DNA of 44,894 bases from the NCBI GenBank assembly GCA_017561025.1, contig JAFZDU010000122.1:1-44894 (forward strand), read 5' to 3'. The notes under the pieces are model-generated. The model was not told where the DNA came from. It was given only the letters and a program-made list of their open reading frames with translations, and did not search any database. Of this stretch, positions 24,922-33,161 are shown piece after piece; the stretch's first letter is position 1; the number at the start of each line of letters is the position of its first letter. The stretch comes from Bacteroidales bacterium. GTDB taxonomy: Bacteria; Bacteroidota; Bacteroidia; Bacteroidales; F082. The translations under genes were made by a program, and so were the position numbers.

Positions 24922-25968
24922 TTATTTTACGATGTCAACTTTAATGTTGTTTTTAAGTCTTGTTTGTCCTGTTGTTACAACTGTAGCTCCGTCGTCGATG
25001 CCGCTGATGACTTCGTATTTGTCGCCCATTCTAACGCCGAGTTTGACAGGAGTGTAGCTTACAGTATTGTCTTCGTTTAGTACGAAAACGTATTTTTCGT
25101 CAGCTCCTACTTGTTTGAGGACAGCATTGTCAGGAACGACGACGCGATAGTTGGTGCCGTAATTTACTGTGACTCTTGCGAACATGCCAGGACGTAATTT
25201 CTCGTCTTTGTTGTCGATTATGATTTCAACTGGGAATGTGTGTGTGCGTGAGTCGATTGTTGGGTACACTAAATTTACCTTTCCTTTAAATGTTTCGCCT
25301 GGGAATGCGTCTGCAACGATGTCAACTTCCATTCCTTTTTTAACTTTTGAATAGTTATTTTCGCTGATGTTGATTAACATCTTTACAGGTGTGATGTTTT
25401 GTACGACGAAGAGAGGCTGAGCCATAGCGTACATATCACCTTCATCATAGTTACGTGCTGTGATGATACCAGAGATAGGGCTGGTAAGTATTGTGTTTTC
25501 CAATAAGTTAGAATATGTCTTCTTTGAAACTTCGTAAGCGAGAGTCATTGTTTCGAAGTTAGCTTGAGATACAGCTCCTATTTCATATAACTCTTTTGTA
25601 CGGCCGTATTCGATAGAGTCATTCTTCATTTGTAATTTTAACTTTTCCAAACTGATGGCATCCATTGTGGCGAGTTTCTGTCCAGCTTTAACATGGTCGC
25701 CTATCTCAACGAATATTTGGTTGATACGAGATGCTGACTGAGGAGTGATGTTGTTGACAATCTCAGCCTCAACTGTTGTTGGGTATGTGCTTAATTGTGG
25801 AACATTCTCTGCATTAACCTTAGTTACTGTTACTTTTGGTGTTTCATCAATGATAACAACACTTTGTTCGCTTTTCTTTTGTCCGCAAGAAGCCATTACC
25901 AATGCTGATGAAAGGATTAAAATTGAATTGAAACGTCTCATTGTATGTATTCTTTTATTGATTATCAT
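24922..25968 (-). CDS. HlyD/AcrA-type periplasmic adaptor (membrane fusion protein)
   Basis: Lipoprotein adaptor that links the RND pump to the TolC channel. A lipobox ends at SCGQ. If translation begins at the inner ATG at 25941 (MRRFNSILILSSALVMASC), the signal peptide is typical; the longer start at 25968 leaves only 6 bases to the tolC stop and is kept here. The lipoyl half-motifs (VEIGDHVKAGQKLATMDA and LTSPISGIITARNYDEGD) flank a helical hairpin of about residues 100-155. The beta-barrel (PVKMLINISENNYSKVKKGM) and membrane-proximal domains (GMRxG-like, GQTRLKNNIKVDI end) follow. The 348-residue length is normal. Confidence 0.92.
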   Translation of the reverse strand: MIINKRIHTMRRFNSILILSSALVMASCGQKKSEQSVVIIDETPKVTVTKVNAENVPQLSTYPTTVEAEIVNNITPQSASRINQIFVEIGDHVKAGQKLATMDAISLEKLKLQMKNDSIEYGRTKELYEIGAVSQANFETMTLAYEVSKKTYSNLLENTILTSPISGIITARNYDEGDMYAMAQPLFVVQNITPVKMLINISENNYSKVKKGMEVDIVADAFPGETFKGKVNLVYPTIDSRTHTFPVEIIIDNKDEKLRPGMFARVTVNYGTNYRVVVPDNAVLKQVGADEKYVFVLNEDNTVSYTPVKLGVRMGDKYEVISGIDDGATVVTTGQTRLKNNIKVDIVK

Positions 25969-25974
25969 TATGTT

Positions 25975-27291
25975 TTATTTCTTAATATATTCAACGCCCA
26001 TAAGTTCGTCGATAGCTGCTTTGTTTGTTATATATTGGTAGATGGCCTGGCTCATTGTAAGTTGTGCTTGTGTCAAAGCCAACTGTGCGTCGTTGAGTTC
26101 CACTAATGTAGCCTTGCCGACTTCATACATCTTTTCTGAGATGTTGTAGCTCTTTTGTGCCATTTCCAATGTAGCTTCTGCTGCAGTGTATCTCTTGACA
26201 CTTGTGTTCATCTTGTCTCTATAGTTTTCAAGAGCTATATTGAGATTACGTTCTGTGTCTTCAATGTTGAGTCTTAAGATGTCTTGTGTCTTTTGGTATT
26301 GTCTGATGTTGTTGCGTTTTGAGAAGCCATCGAAGATAGGGATATTAAGACTTAGAGCAACTACTGAATAAGGGTTCCAGTTCATGTCGAAATTGTTGCC
26401 CATTGCAATGTAATTGTATGCGAAAGAAGCAGAAAGGGTAGGGATATATTGATATTTGACCATCTTGATGGTGTTGCTTAACATTTCATCTTGAAGTCTT
26501 AATTGCAATAAGCTGGTGTTGTTTTCAAAGCTTACGTTATTGTTGTCGGCCAATGCTGTTGTAAGTTCGTTTGAATAATCTGATAAAGCACCTTTAACAT
26601 CTATTTCTGTGTTGAGGTCGATGCCCATAACAGCTTTGAGTTGCCATATTGCTAATACGACAGCGTTTTCAGCGCTGAACACTTCAGGTTCTGAGTTGTT
26701 TACGTTGACTTTTGCTCTTAAATATTCAAATTCAGATGCCTTGCCTACTTTGTATTTTTTCTCTACATCTTCAAAGTTCTTTTGTGCATTGTCGTATACT
26801 TCCTTATATACGTCATAAGCTTCTTTTGCTAAAAGAACTGCATAGAAAGCTTGCTTTACCTGAGAAACCAATGAGATTCTTGAAGAACGTGCTTGTTCTA
26901 CTGCCAACTCAACGTCTAATGCTGAAAGTTTCAAGCTTTGCCATAACTGTGCGTTGACAAGCGGCATTGCTGCTGACAAACCTGCTGTCACATTGTTGGC
27001 AGTACCAACTTCTATTGACATAGGTGTTCCACCCATTTCCATCACCATGACTTGTCTTTTCAAAGTTCTTTGGTAGTTACCGCTGGCACTGATGTTAGGA
27101 TACAATGCGGAGTAGGCTCCTTTTTGTGCGTATCCTGTCTTTTCGATAGTCATTTCGGCAATTTTAATCGTGTTGCTTTCCGATAACGCAATCTCTATCG
27201 CCTCATCTAATGTTATTTTGCTCTGGGCATTCAATAATACGCCGCTGATACAAAATACGATTGTTAATAATAAATGATTGAATTTAAACAT
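25975..27291 (-). CDS. TolC-family outer-membrane efflux channel
   Basis: Outer-membrane factor of 438 residues. The signal peptide ends near LLNAQ. Two repeats of the outer-membrane efflux protein family follow, each with long amphipathic helices: ITLDEAIEIALSESNTIKIA at 25-44, ARSSRISLVSQVKQAFYAVL around 135-155, and the counterpart repeat after about residue 230, ending with ATLVELNDAQLALTQAQLTM. It exports substrates delivered by the RND-adaptor complex. It is first in the four-gene operon. Upstream, a TTCTTTTG sequence (one base off TAnnTTTG) at about 27344-27351 on the reverse strand may be the promoter. Confidence 0.93.
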   Translation of the reverse strand: MFKFNHLLLTIVFCISGVLLNAQSKITLDEAIEIALSESNTIKIAEMTIEKTGYAQKGAYSALYPNISASGNYQRTLKRQVMVMEMGGTPMSIEVGTANNVTAGLSAAMPLVNAQLWQSLKLSALDVELAVEQARSSRISLVSQVKQAFYAVLLAKEAYDVYKEVYDNAQKNFEDVEKKYKVGKASEFEYLRAKVNVNNSEPEVFSAENAVVLAIWQLKAVMGIDLNTEIDVKGALSDYSNELTTALADNNNVSFENNTSLLQLRLQDEMLSNTIKMVKYQYIPTLSASFAYNYIAMGNNFDMNWNPYSVVALSLNIPIFDGFSKRNNIRQYQKTQDILRLNIEDTERNLNIALENYRDKMNTSVKRYTAAEATLEMAQKSYNISEKMYEVGKATLVELNDAQLALTQAQLTMSQAIYQYITNKAAIDELMGVEYIKK

Positions 27292-27599
27292 TTTATGAAT
27301 TATTTAATATTTGTTTTTAATGAAAAATGTGAGATTATTTCAGTTTGCAAAAGAACGAAATATTATTGAAATAATCGCAATAAAAAAAGCACATTTCAAT
27401 AAAAAATATTAGCTTCTCAATGTAATTTTTTTTAGACTCAATGAACCTCTGGAAATCTCAGTAAAATATGACTTTTTTCTCTACGAGAATAACATTTCAT
27501 AAGGAGGAAATGTTCAAAATTAATTAAGTTTAAAACCTCATGCCGGTACGAAAAAAAATTGTACTTTTACCGACGAAATAAATATGAGGTGATTTATAT
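27292..27599. other. Divergent intergenic region with inverted repeats
   Basis: About 308 bases without a gene. It holds ATTATT-GA-AATAAT near 27361-27376, AACATTTC-N8-GAAATGTT at 27491-27514 with AAGGAG in the loop, and nested stems ACCTCAT (27535-27541) / ATGAGGT (27584-27590) and CGGTA (27544) / TACCG (27568). TACTTTTA at 27562-27569 is a one-mismatch TAnnTTTG. Both the efflux operon and trkH may be controlled from here. No known riboswitch class is recognised. Confidence 0.5.
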
Positions 27600-29123
27600 A
27601 TGAAGGCAAGAATTTTGGGTCTCTTTCTTTTATTTGAAGCTGGTTTTATGTTGCTGGCTTCAGTGGTTGCCTTTATTTATTTCTATAAGTGCGGTGATGG
27701 TGATGTTTTGGCTCTTACAGTCTCTACTATCATCACGGCTATTTCTGGATTTATCATGATTTCTGCAGGTAGAAATGATAAAAGCAAACGGCAGAAGCAG
27801 GATATAGAGAACTTTGAGACCAAAGATTCATTCTTTATAGTCACGGCAACATGGATTTTGTTCGCATTGTTCGGTATGCTGCCATTTCTTTTGAATGGAA
27901 CCGTTAAGACAGTCACTGATGCTTTTTTTGAGGCGATGTCGGGTTTTACTACCACGGGTTCAACTGTATTGGATAATATTGACAGTCAGCCTCATGGGAT
28001 ATTATTCTGGAGAAGTATAATGCAGTGGTTGGGTGGCTTGGGTATCATCGTGTTGTTTCTCGCAATCATGCCTGCCCTGAATCGTTCTTCTAATAAGGTG
28101 ATGATGTTCTCTGCAGAAATGTCGGGTATTGGTGTCAAGAAACTGCATCCTAAAATGATGATGACGGCAAGAAAGCTTCTTGGTATCTATATCATTCTTA
28201 CAGTTTTATGTATATTTGCCTATTTTATGGGACCAATGAATATCTTCGATGCCGTATGCCACGGATTCACGACAATGGCAAGTGGAGGTTTCAGCACGCA
28301 TCAGGCAAGTCTCGGATATTATAACTCACCTTATATAGAATATGTGGCCTCACTCTTCATGTTCGCCTCCGGAATCAACTTCTCATTGTATTATTTCCTT
28401 GTCACAGGTCAGGGAAAACTTTTCCGTGAAAATGAAGAGCTTCGTTGGTATATAGGAGCGGTAGCGCTGATGACAGCATTTATAATATTGTTGTTTTACT
28501 TTGCACCGGAAATACAAACTGTCGACTCTAATGCAGACTCATATCCTCAAGGTTTTGAGAATAAGTTCAGAACAGCTTTGTTCCATGTTACCTCAATAAC
28601 GACATCTACATGTTTCCAGGCTGCCAATTTCGATTACGACCTATGGGGCAGTCTGTTCCTTGTGCCTACTTTTATCATGATGGCTAGCGGTGCCTGTGCA
28701 GGTTCGACAAGCGGTGGCATTAAAATCATACGTCAGGTTGTTACAATCAAATCTATCAACAATATCTTCCGTCATCTGCTTCACCCTAATGCTATGTTTA
28801 CAGTGAAGGTGTCGAACGAAGTCGTTGATGAGGACAAGACTAGAAGAGTCATTAACTTCTTGATTATATTCTTATTGCTTTTCGTAGTAGGTGTACTTTT
28901 CCTCATTGTAAGCGGATGTACATTGCAGGAAAGCATGTTCAACTGCATATCAGCTTTAGGCAACAGCGGTCCAGGAATGGGCAGGACGGGGCCATCATTC
29001 TCATTCTTAGGATTGTCTGATATGGGAAAATGGGTGATGGCTATACTTATGATGCTTGGTCGTCTGGAAATATATACAGTTTTGGTGACATTCCTCCGAT
29101 TGTTCGGCGGCAAGAAATACTAA
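27600..29123 (+). CDS. trkH: TrkH-type potassium uptake channel subunit
   Basis: Inner-membrane K+ uptake protein of the Trk/Ktr/HKT superfamily, 507 residues with about 10 TM helices and four pore loops. Selectivity-filter segments are MSGFTTTGSTVLDN (about residue 115), TTMASGGFSTHQA (about 225), TTSTCFQAANFDYDLW (about 335-350) and ISALGNSGPGMG (about 455). In the third, the usual filter Gly of TTTGF is Cys (C338, TGT at 28611-28613). No trkA or other cytosolic regulator gene is adjacent. A LytS/LytTR pair follows 85 bases downstream. Function as K+ carrier is likely, but ion selectivity may differ. Confidence 0.9.
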   Translation: MKARILGLFLLFEAGFMLLASVVAFIYFYKCGDGDVLALTVSTIITAISGFIMISAGRNDKSKRQKQDIENFETKDSFFIVTATWILFALFGMLPFLLNGTVKTVTDAFFEAMSGFTTTGSTVLDNIDSQPHGILFWRSIMQWLGGLGIIVLFLAIMPALNRSSNKVMMFSAEMSGIGVKKLHPKMMMTARKLLGIYIILTVLCIFAYFMGPMNIFDAVCHGFTTMASGGFSTHQASLGYYNSPYIEYVASLFMFASGINFSLYYFLVTGQGKLFRENEELRWYIGAVALMTAFIILLFYFAPEIQTVDSNADSYPQGFENKFRTALFHVTSITTSTCFQAANFDYDLWGSLFLVPTFIMMASGACAGSTSGGIKIIRQVVTIKSINNIFRHLLHPNAMFTVKVSNEVVDEDKTRRVINFLIIFLLLFVVGVLFLIVSGCTLQESMFNCISALGNSGPGMGRTGPSFSFLGLSDMGKWVMAILMMLGRLEIYTVLVTFLRLFGGKKY

Positions 29124-29183
29124 TATTTATTGAAAATTGTCGCTTATTTGTTGATTTTTTTCTCTTCTCATTGCAAGATGTTT

Positions 29184-29191
29184 TATTTTTG
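29184..29191 (+). promoter_or_regulatory. TAnnTTTG element for the LytS/LytTR pair
   Basis: TATTTTTG lies 17 bases upstream of the kinase ATG. Confidence 0.5.
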
Positions 29192-29208
29192 TGGAAATAT
29201 AATTCTAA

Positions 29209-30288
29209 ATGGATAAAGAGAAGATAATATCTATATTTAAAGGTAATGGTAGACAGATATTAGCATGGTCTGCTGTGTTCCTTTTTTTCTTCTTGTCATT
29301 CTGGGCCAATTGGGTCATATCATTTGCCCATGCTCTTCTTGTAACAGGCTGTCTTTTGTTTACAAGTGAAGTGGAATCTAAATATGTAGTCAAGCTACTT
29401 CAAAAAGGCAACGTATATATATTTTATCTTGTCAATGTACTTGTCGTTATTGTGTTTTCTGTATCAACGACTTATGTAGAGTCATTGATGCTGACCATCA
29501 TGAGCGAGCATATGTCATTGTCGGAGGTTCCTCAACTGGATGGCGTAAAGGCATTCTTCGTGCCATTATTGATAAGGGTTGTTATATACACTGCAACGAT
29601 AGCGATTTCTGTAATTTCAACTCTTCAACACACAGAGAAAGAGAGCCAAAGAATTAAAAATGAACTTAAAAGCGAGAAACTGGACATGGAGCTGCGTTTC
29701 CTTAAATCGCAGATGACGCCTCATTTCTTGTTTAACGCATTGAATAACATATATTCTCTTGTGTATATAAAAGATGAAAATGCACCTAAAAGCATACTTA
29801 AGCTTTCTGATATGCTTCGCTATGTTATGGTTGATTGCCAGGTCGATCTTATCTCTCTGGAAAAAGAAATTAAGTATATTGACGCCTACATAGATTTCCA
29901 TCAGATGAGCATGGAAACAAACTCAAATGTTATCTTCGATAAAAAGATTAAAAATCCTGATTTCAAGATACCTCCTATGATTCTGCAGCCTTTGGTGGAA
30001 AACAGTTTCAAACATAGCAGATTGGTTAATGATCCTAATGGATATGTACATTTTTATCTCATTCAGGAGAAAAACGATTTGATTTTCATAGCTCGTAATT
30101 CTATTAGCGGGATGTCAGCATTAGTGGATACTAGTAATAAGCATCAGGCTGGTATCGGATTAGCTAATGTTAAGAAAAGACTGGAATTGTATTATGAAAA
30201 TAGATATTCTTTCGATGTTAAACAGGAGAATAATTCATACGTGGTAACAATTAAAATAGGAGATGAGTTGGATGAAAAGAAAATATAA
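29209..30288 (+). CDS. LytS-family sensor histidine kinase
   Basis: Membrane sensor of the His_kinase (LytS/YehU) family, 359 residues. It has four predicted TM helices (about 18-34, 39-53, 70-90, 115-137), then a short coiled linker. The dimerisation/phospho-acceptor segment has H172 in SQMTPHFLFNALNNIYSL. The ATPase domain has PPMILQPLVENSFKH as N box and GIGLANVKKRLELYY as G box. There is no large periplasmic domain, so the signal is sensed in or near the membrane. It overlaps the LytTR regulator gene, so the two are a coupled pair. In Firmicutes LytS-type kinases respond to membrane potential or cell-wall state; the signal here is unknown. Confidence 0.93.
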   Translation: MDKEKIISIFKGNGRQILAWSAVFLFFFLSFWANWVISFAHALLVTGCLLFTSEVESKYVVKLLQKGNVYIFYLVNVLVVIVFSVSTTYVESLMLTIMSEHMSLSEVPQLDGVKAFFVPLLIRVVIYTATIAISVISTLQHTEKESQRIKNELKSEKLDMELRFLKSQMTPHFLFNALNNIYSLVYIKDENAPKSILKLSDMLRYVMVDCQVDLISLEKEIKYIDAYIDFHQMSMETNSNVIFDKKIKNPDFKIPPMILQPLVENSFKHSRLVNDPNGYVHFYLIQEKNDLIFIARNSISGMSALVDTSNKHQAGIGLANVKKRLELYYENRYSFDVKQENNSYVVTIKIGDELDEKKI

Positions 30289-30961
30289 TGTGCTTATAGT
30301 TGATGACGAATTTCTCGCAAGAAAGCTTCTGTCGGAATATGTGTCAAAAGTGGATTTCCTGAATTTGGTTGACACATGTCCTGACGCCACTAAAGCAATG
30401 GAAGTGCTCAATAAAGAGAATGTGGATATATTGTTACTTGATATTCAGATGCCTGATATTTCTGGAATAGAAATGTTGAAACTGAATATGATGAACAGCA
30501 GGACCTCAGTCATTCTTACTACAGCATATTCGGAATACGCTGTAGACGCATTCTCATTGGGCGTAGTTGACTATCTTCTGAAGCCTTTTGATTATGCTAG
30601 ATTTTTGCAGGCTATAAATAAGGCTGTAAGTCAGAATGCTGTTTCTGAATCACAGAATGATTACATAATGGTCAAGGCTGATTATAAATTGTATAAAATC
30701 AATTTTGAAGACCTGCTTTATATTGAAGGCCAGCATGAATACGTCACCTTCCACACCAAGACAAAACGTATTACCGCATTATATTCTCTTAGAAATCTGG
30801 AAGAGACTCTTCCTAAAGACAAGTTTATCCGTACTCATAAGTCATTTATCGTCTCAATAAAAAATATTGAAGACATAGATAAGCTTAACGTTAGCGTTTC
30901 CGGCAATAAAATTCCAATCGGAGCAAGCTATCGTGAGCTGCTGATAGAAAGACTTTCGTAG
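30272..30961 (+). CDS. LytTR-domain response regulator
   Basis: Transcription factor of about 229 residues. The receiver domain (1-120) has DD at 11-12, the phospho-acceptor D57 in DILLLDIQMPDISG, T in LTTAYS and K in LLKPF. The LytTR DNA-binding domain (about 128-229) shows DLLYIEGQHEYVTFHT, ALYSLRNLEETLP, FIRTHKSFIVSIKNI and NKIPIGASYRELL. The start at 30272 gives MKRKYNVLIVDDE; an ATG at 30263 is also possible. Both overlap the kinase gene. LytTR proteins bind paired short direct repeats; I could not identify the sites. trkH is the nearest upstream gene and a candidate target (inference). Confidence 0.93.
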   Translation: MKRKYNVLIVDDEFLARKLLSEYVSKVDFLNLVDTCPDATKAMEVLNKENVDILLLDIQMPDISGIEMLKLNMMNSRTSVILTTAYSEYAVDAFSLGVVDYLLKPFDYARFLQAINKAVSQNAVSESQNDYIMVKADYKLYKINFEDLLYIEGQHEYVTFHTKTKRITALYSLRNLEETLPKDKFIRTHKSFIVSIKNIEDIDKLNVSVSGNKIPIGASYRELLIERLS

Positions 30962-30968
30962 TTTTTGC

Positions 30969-31011
30969 AGTGATGAAGTGAGGCGTTTTTTTACTTACTA
31001 ACTTCATCACT
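30969..31011. terminator. Hairpin between convergent LytTR and MscS genes
   Basis: AGTGATGAAGT (30969-30979) and ACTTCATCACT (31001-31011) form a perfect 11-bp stem with a 21-base loop that contains TTTTTTT. The right arm overlaps the stop codon of the reverse-strand gene. Its position suggests transcript-end formation, but the T tract is in the loop, so it is not a classical terminator. Confidence 0.5.
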
Positions 31012-32272
31012 CTAATATTTCCGGCAATGTCGACAAACTATTGCTTGATGGCTTCTGATAAATCTTCAGATCGAACATTGTCACAACGGCGAACACGTGG
31101 TCGAAGATGTCGCTTTGTATATTTTCGTATGATATCCATGCTTTGTTAGAGCTGAAAGCATATATTTGAATAGGAACTCCGTTTTCTGTAGGAGATAACT
31201 GTCTGACCATAAATGTCATTTCTTTGTTGATGTAAGGACAGTTTGCAAGATAAGCGTTGAGATATGCCCTGAAGATACCGATGTTGGTCTGTCTTCTTCC
31301 GTTTACGAGATTGCTGTCGTCTATGTTGTTGGCTTTGTTGTATTCTTCAATTTCCTTTTCTTTGTCGATGATATATTGGCTTACCAATTGGAATTTCTTG
31401 AATCGTTCGAGCATCTCTGGTGTGCAGAATTTGATGGTGTCGACATCGATGACAAATGAGCGAGCAATACGTCTTCCTCCTGAATTCTCCATGCCTCTCC
31501 AGTTTGTGAATGAGTCGGAAATCAATGAGTATGTCGGAATTGTGGTGATGGTCTTGTCCCAGTTTTGAACTTTGACTGTTGTCAGACCAATTTCCAACAC
31601 TTCGCCGTCTGCCTTGCTTTTTTCCATTACAATCCAATCGCCTATACGAAGCATGTCGTTGATTGTTAGTTGTATGCCTCCTACAAAACCTAGGATAGGG
31701 TCTTTAAAGACTAACATCAAGACTGCGGAAAGAGTTCCTAATCCTATCAATATATTGGATAGCTGTTTCTGTGTTAATATTGCAATAATAAATAGTAGGC
31801 AAATTGTATATATAATAGTCTTCAACACTTGTATGAAACCTTTTATTGGCTTGCTTTTCGATATTTCATAAGTGTCGTATATCTCATTTAATGTTGTTAA
31901 TATTGCACTAAATACTCTGCTGTAAACAAATACTTCATAAACTTTTGTGGCGAGGATAATTATTGAAGCTAAAGTAGGGAATGTAGGCAATGTGAAAACA
32001 ACAAAGTGTCTGATAATTTGTGCTGGTACGATGAGACATAATCTTTTGAACACCTTGTTTCTGATCAGTATGTCGTCTCTTTTAGATGGACTTTTTTTTA
32101 TAAAAGTATGAATTATTTTATTTATGAATAGTAATAGAAGAAAATATATGATTATCGCAAAGAATATTAATGTTATAAAGCCTAGAGATTCAGCTAATAT
32201 ATCAGAAATATTATCTGATAATCCTAACTTTTTGAAAAAACCGTCTAATATTGTATTGTATTTCTCGAACAT
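31007..32272 (-). CDS. MscS-family mechanosensitive channel (YbdG-like)
   Basis: Inner-membrane channel of 421 residues, close in length to YbdG-type miniconductance channels. Several TM helices occupy about residues 28-190, followed by the pore-lining helix LIGLGTLSAVLMLVFKDPIL then GFVGGIQLTINDM, the MscS signature. The beta domain has RIGDWIVMEKSKADGEVLEI and IPTYSLISDSFTNWRGM. The remaining C-terminal domain is cytoplasmic. It would release ions under membrane tension in hypo-osmotic shock. It is third in an operon: LTA-synthase-like, DagK-like, MscS (4-base gap to the lipid kinase). Confidence 0.92.
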   Translation of the reverse strand: MFEKYNTILDGFFKKLGLSDNISDILAESLGFITLIFFAIIIYFLLLLFINKIIHTFIKKSPSKRDDILIRNKVFKRLCLIVPAQIIRHFVVFTLPTFPTLASIIILATKVYEVFVYSRVFSAILTTLNEIYDTYEISKSKPIKGFIQVLKTIIYTICLLFIIAILTQKQLSNILIGLGTLSAVLMLVFKDPILGFVGGIQLTINDMLRIGDWIVMEKSKADGEVLEIGLTTVKVQNWDKTITTIPTYSLISDSFTNWRGMENSGGRRIARSFVIDVDTIKFCTPEMLERFKKFQLVSQYIIDKEKEIEEYNKANNIDDSNLVNGRRQTNIGIFRAYLNAYLANCPYINKEMTFMVRQLSPTENGVPIQIYAFSSNKAWISYENIQSDIFDHVFAVVTMFDLKIYQKPSSNSLSTLPEILE

Positions 32273-32276
32273 AATT

Positions 32277-33161
32277 TTATTTGTTTAGTAAAATATTAAG
32301 ACTTAATGGATTTATCTCGACAGTGATGTCTTTGCTCATAGGCAATGCCTCTCCGTCAATATTGACAACATCTTCAATTTCTCTGATTACTCTAATTTTT
32401 TTTGCCTTATAAATATCTATGAAATTACTTTTGTCAATCTGTTTTGTGAGGAAAAATGTTGCTACAATAGGCACCTCGATGAGATTGGGTTTTTTAAAGA
32501 CGCATACGTCAAGCAGTCCGTCTTGAACGCTTGCTTTAGGTGATATCTCAGTGTTATACCCAAATTGGCTTGAGTTGGCGAAAGTTACGAAAAACGGCTT
32601 GCATTGAATTGTTTTCTCATCATCTAAAACTAAAGTGTATTCCTTAGGTATGAAGTTTGGGTATTTTTCGGTAATTAACTTCGCATAGGTCTTCCATCCT
32701 CTGTTTCCGTCTTTTGCAAAATAATCTGCTATCAATGCGTCGAAGCCTATTCCAGCAATGCTTATAAAAGGAATATCGTTTATTGTTGCTGTATCCATCT
32801 TATAAACCTTGCCATTATTAATTACTTCATTGATATGGCGTTCGGCTTTGAAAGGCAATCCGAGATGTCGAGCTAGACCGTTTCCTGAACCTAATGGGAC
32901 AATTACGAGAATTTGTTCTCTGCCAATCAGGCATCTGGCAACTTCATTGATAGTGCCATCGCCGCCAACGGCAGCTATGTATTGGTATCCGTCTTCTATC
33001 GCTTTCATTGTCAGGTCAGAGGCATGATTTGCACGCTCTGTATAAACAATATCGTATTCATATTGTTCTTTGTCAATATAATTATCTACAAGATTTGGAA
33101 AATTATTCTTGTTATGGCGTCCTGAAATAGGATTAACAATAAAAATTATTTTCTTTTTCAT
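32277..33161 (-). CDS. Diacylglycerol/lipid kinase (DagK/YegS family)
   Basis: Soluble lipid kinase of 294 residues. The DAGK catalytic domain (about 1-130) has FIVNPISGRHNKNNF at the start, the nucleotide-binding motif VGGDGTINEVA at about 64-75, and LGSGNGLARHLG near 95. The C-terminal YegS/DagK domain includes FISIAGIGFDALIADYF and GLLDVCVFKKP. It phosphorylates diacylglycerol or a similar lipid with ATP. Its ATG overlaps the stop codon of the LTA-synthase-like gene by one base (TAATG), so translation is coupled. This fits recycling of the diacylglycerol released by phosphoglycerol or phosphoethanolamine transfer. Confidence 0.92.
   Translation of the reverse strand: MKKKIIFIVNPISGRHNKNNFPNLVDNYIDKEQYEYDIVYTERANHASDLTMKAIEDGYQYIAAVGGDGTINEVARCLIGREQILVIVPLGSGNGLARHLGLPFKAERHINEVINNGKVYKMDTATINDIPFISIAGIGFDALIADYFAKDGNRGWKTYAKLITEKYPNFIPKEYTLVLDDEKTIQCKPFFVTFANSSQFGYNTEISPKASVQDGLLDVCVFKKPNLIEVPIVATFFLTKQIDKSNFIDIYKAKKIRVIREIEDVVNIDGEALPMSKDITVEINPLSLNILLNK

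Noticed and set aside
27510-27527. Five-codon leader peptide after AAGGAGG before trkH
   Set aside because: The spacing from the Shine-Dalgarno-like bases to ATG is too short, the phylum rarely uses such sites, and no attenuation structure was clear.
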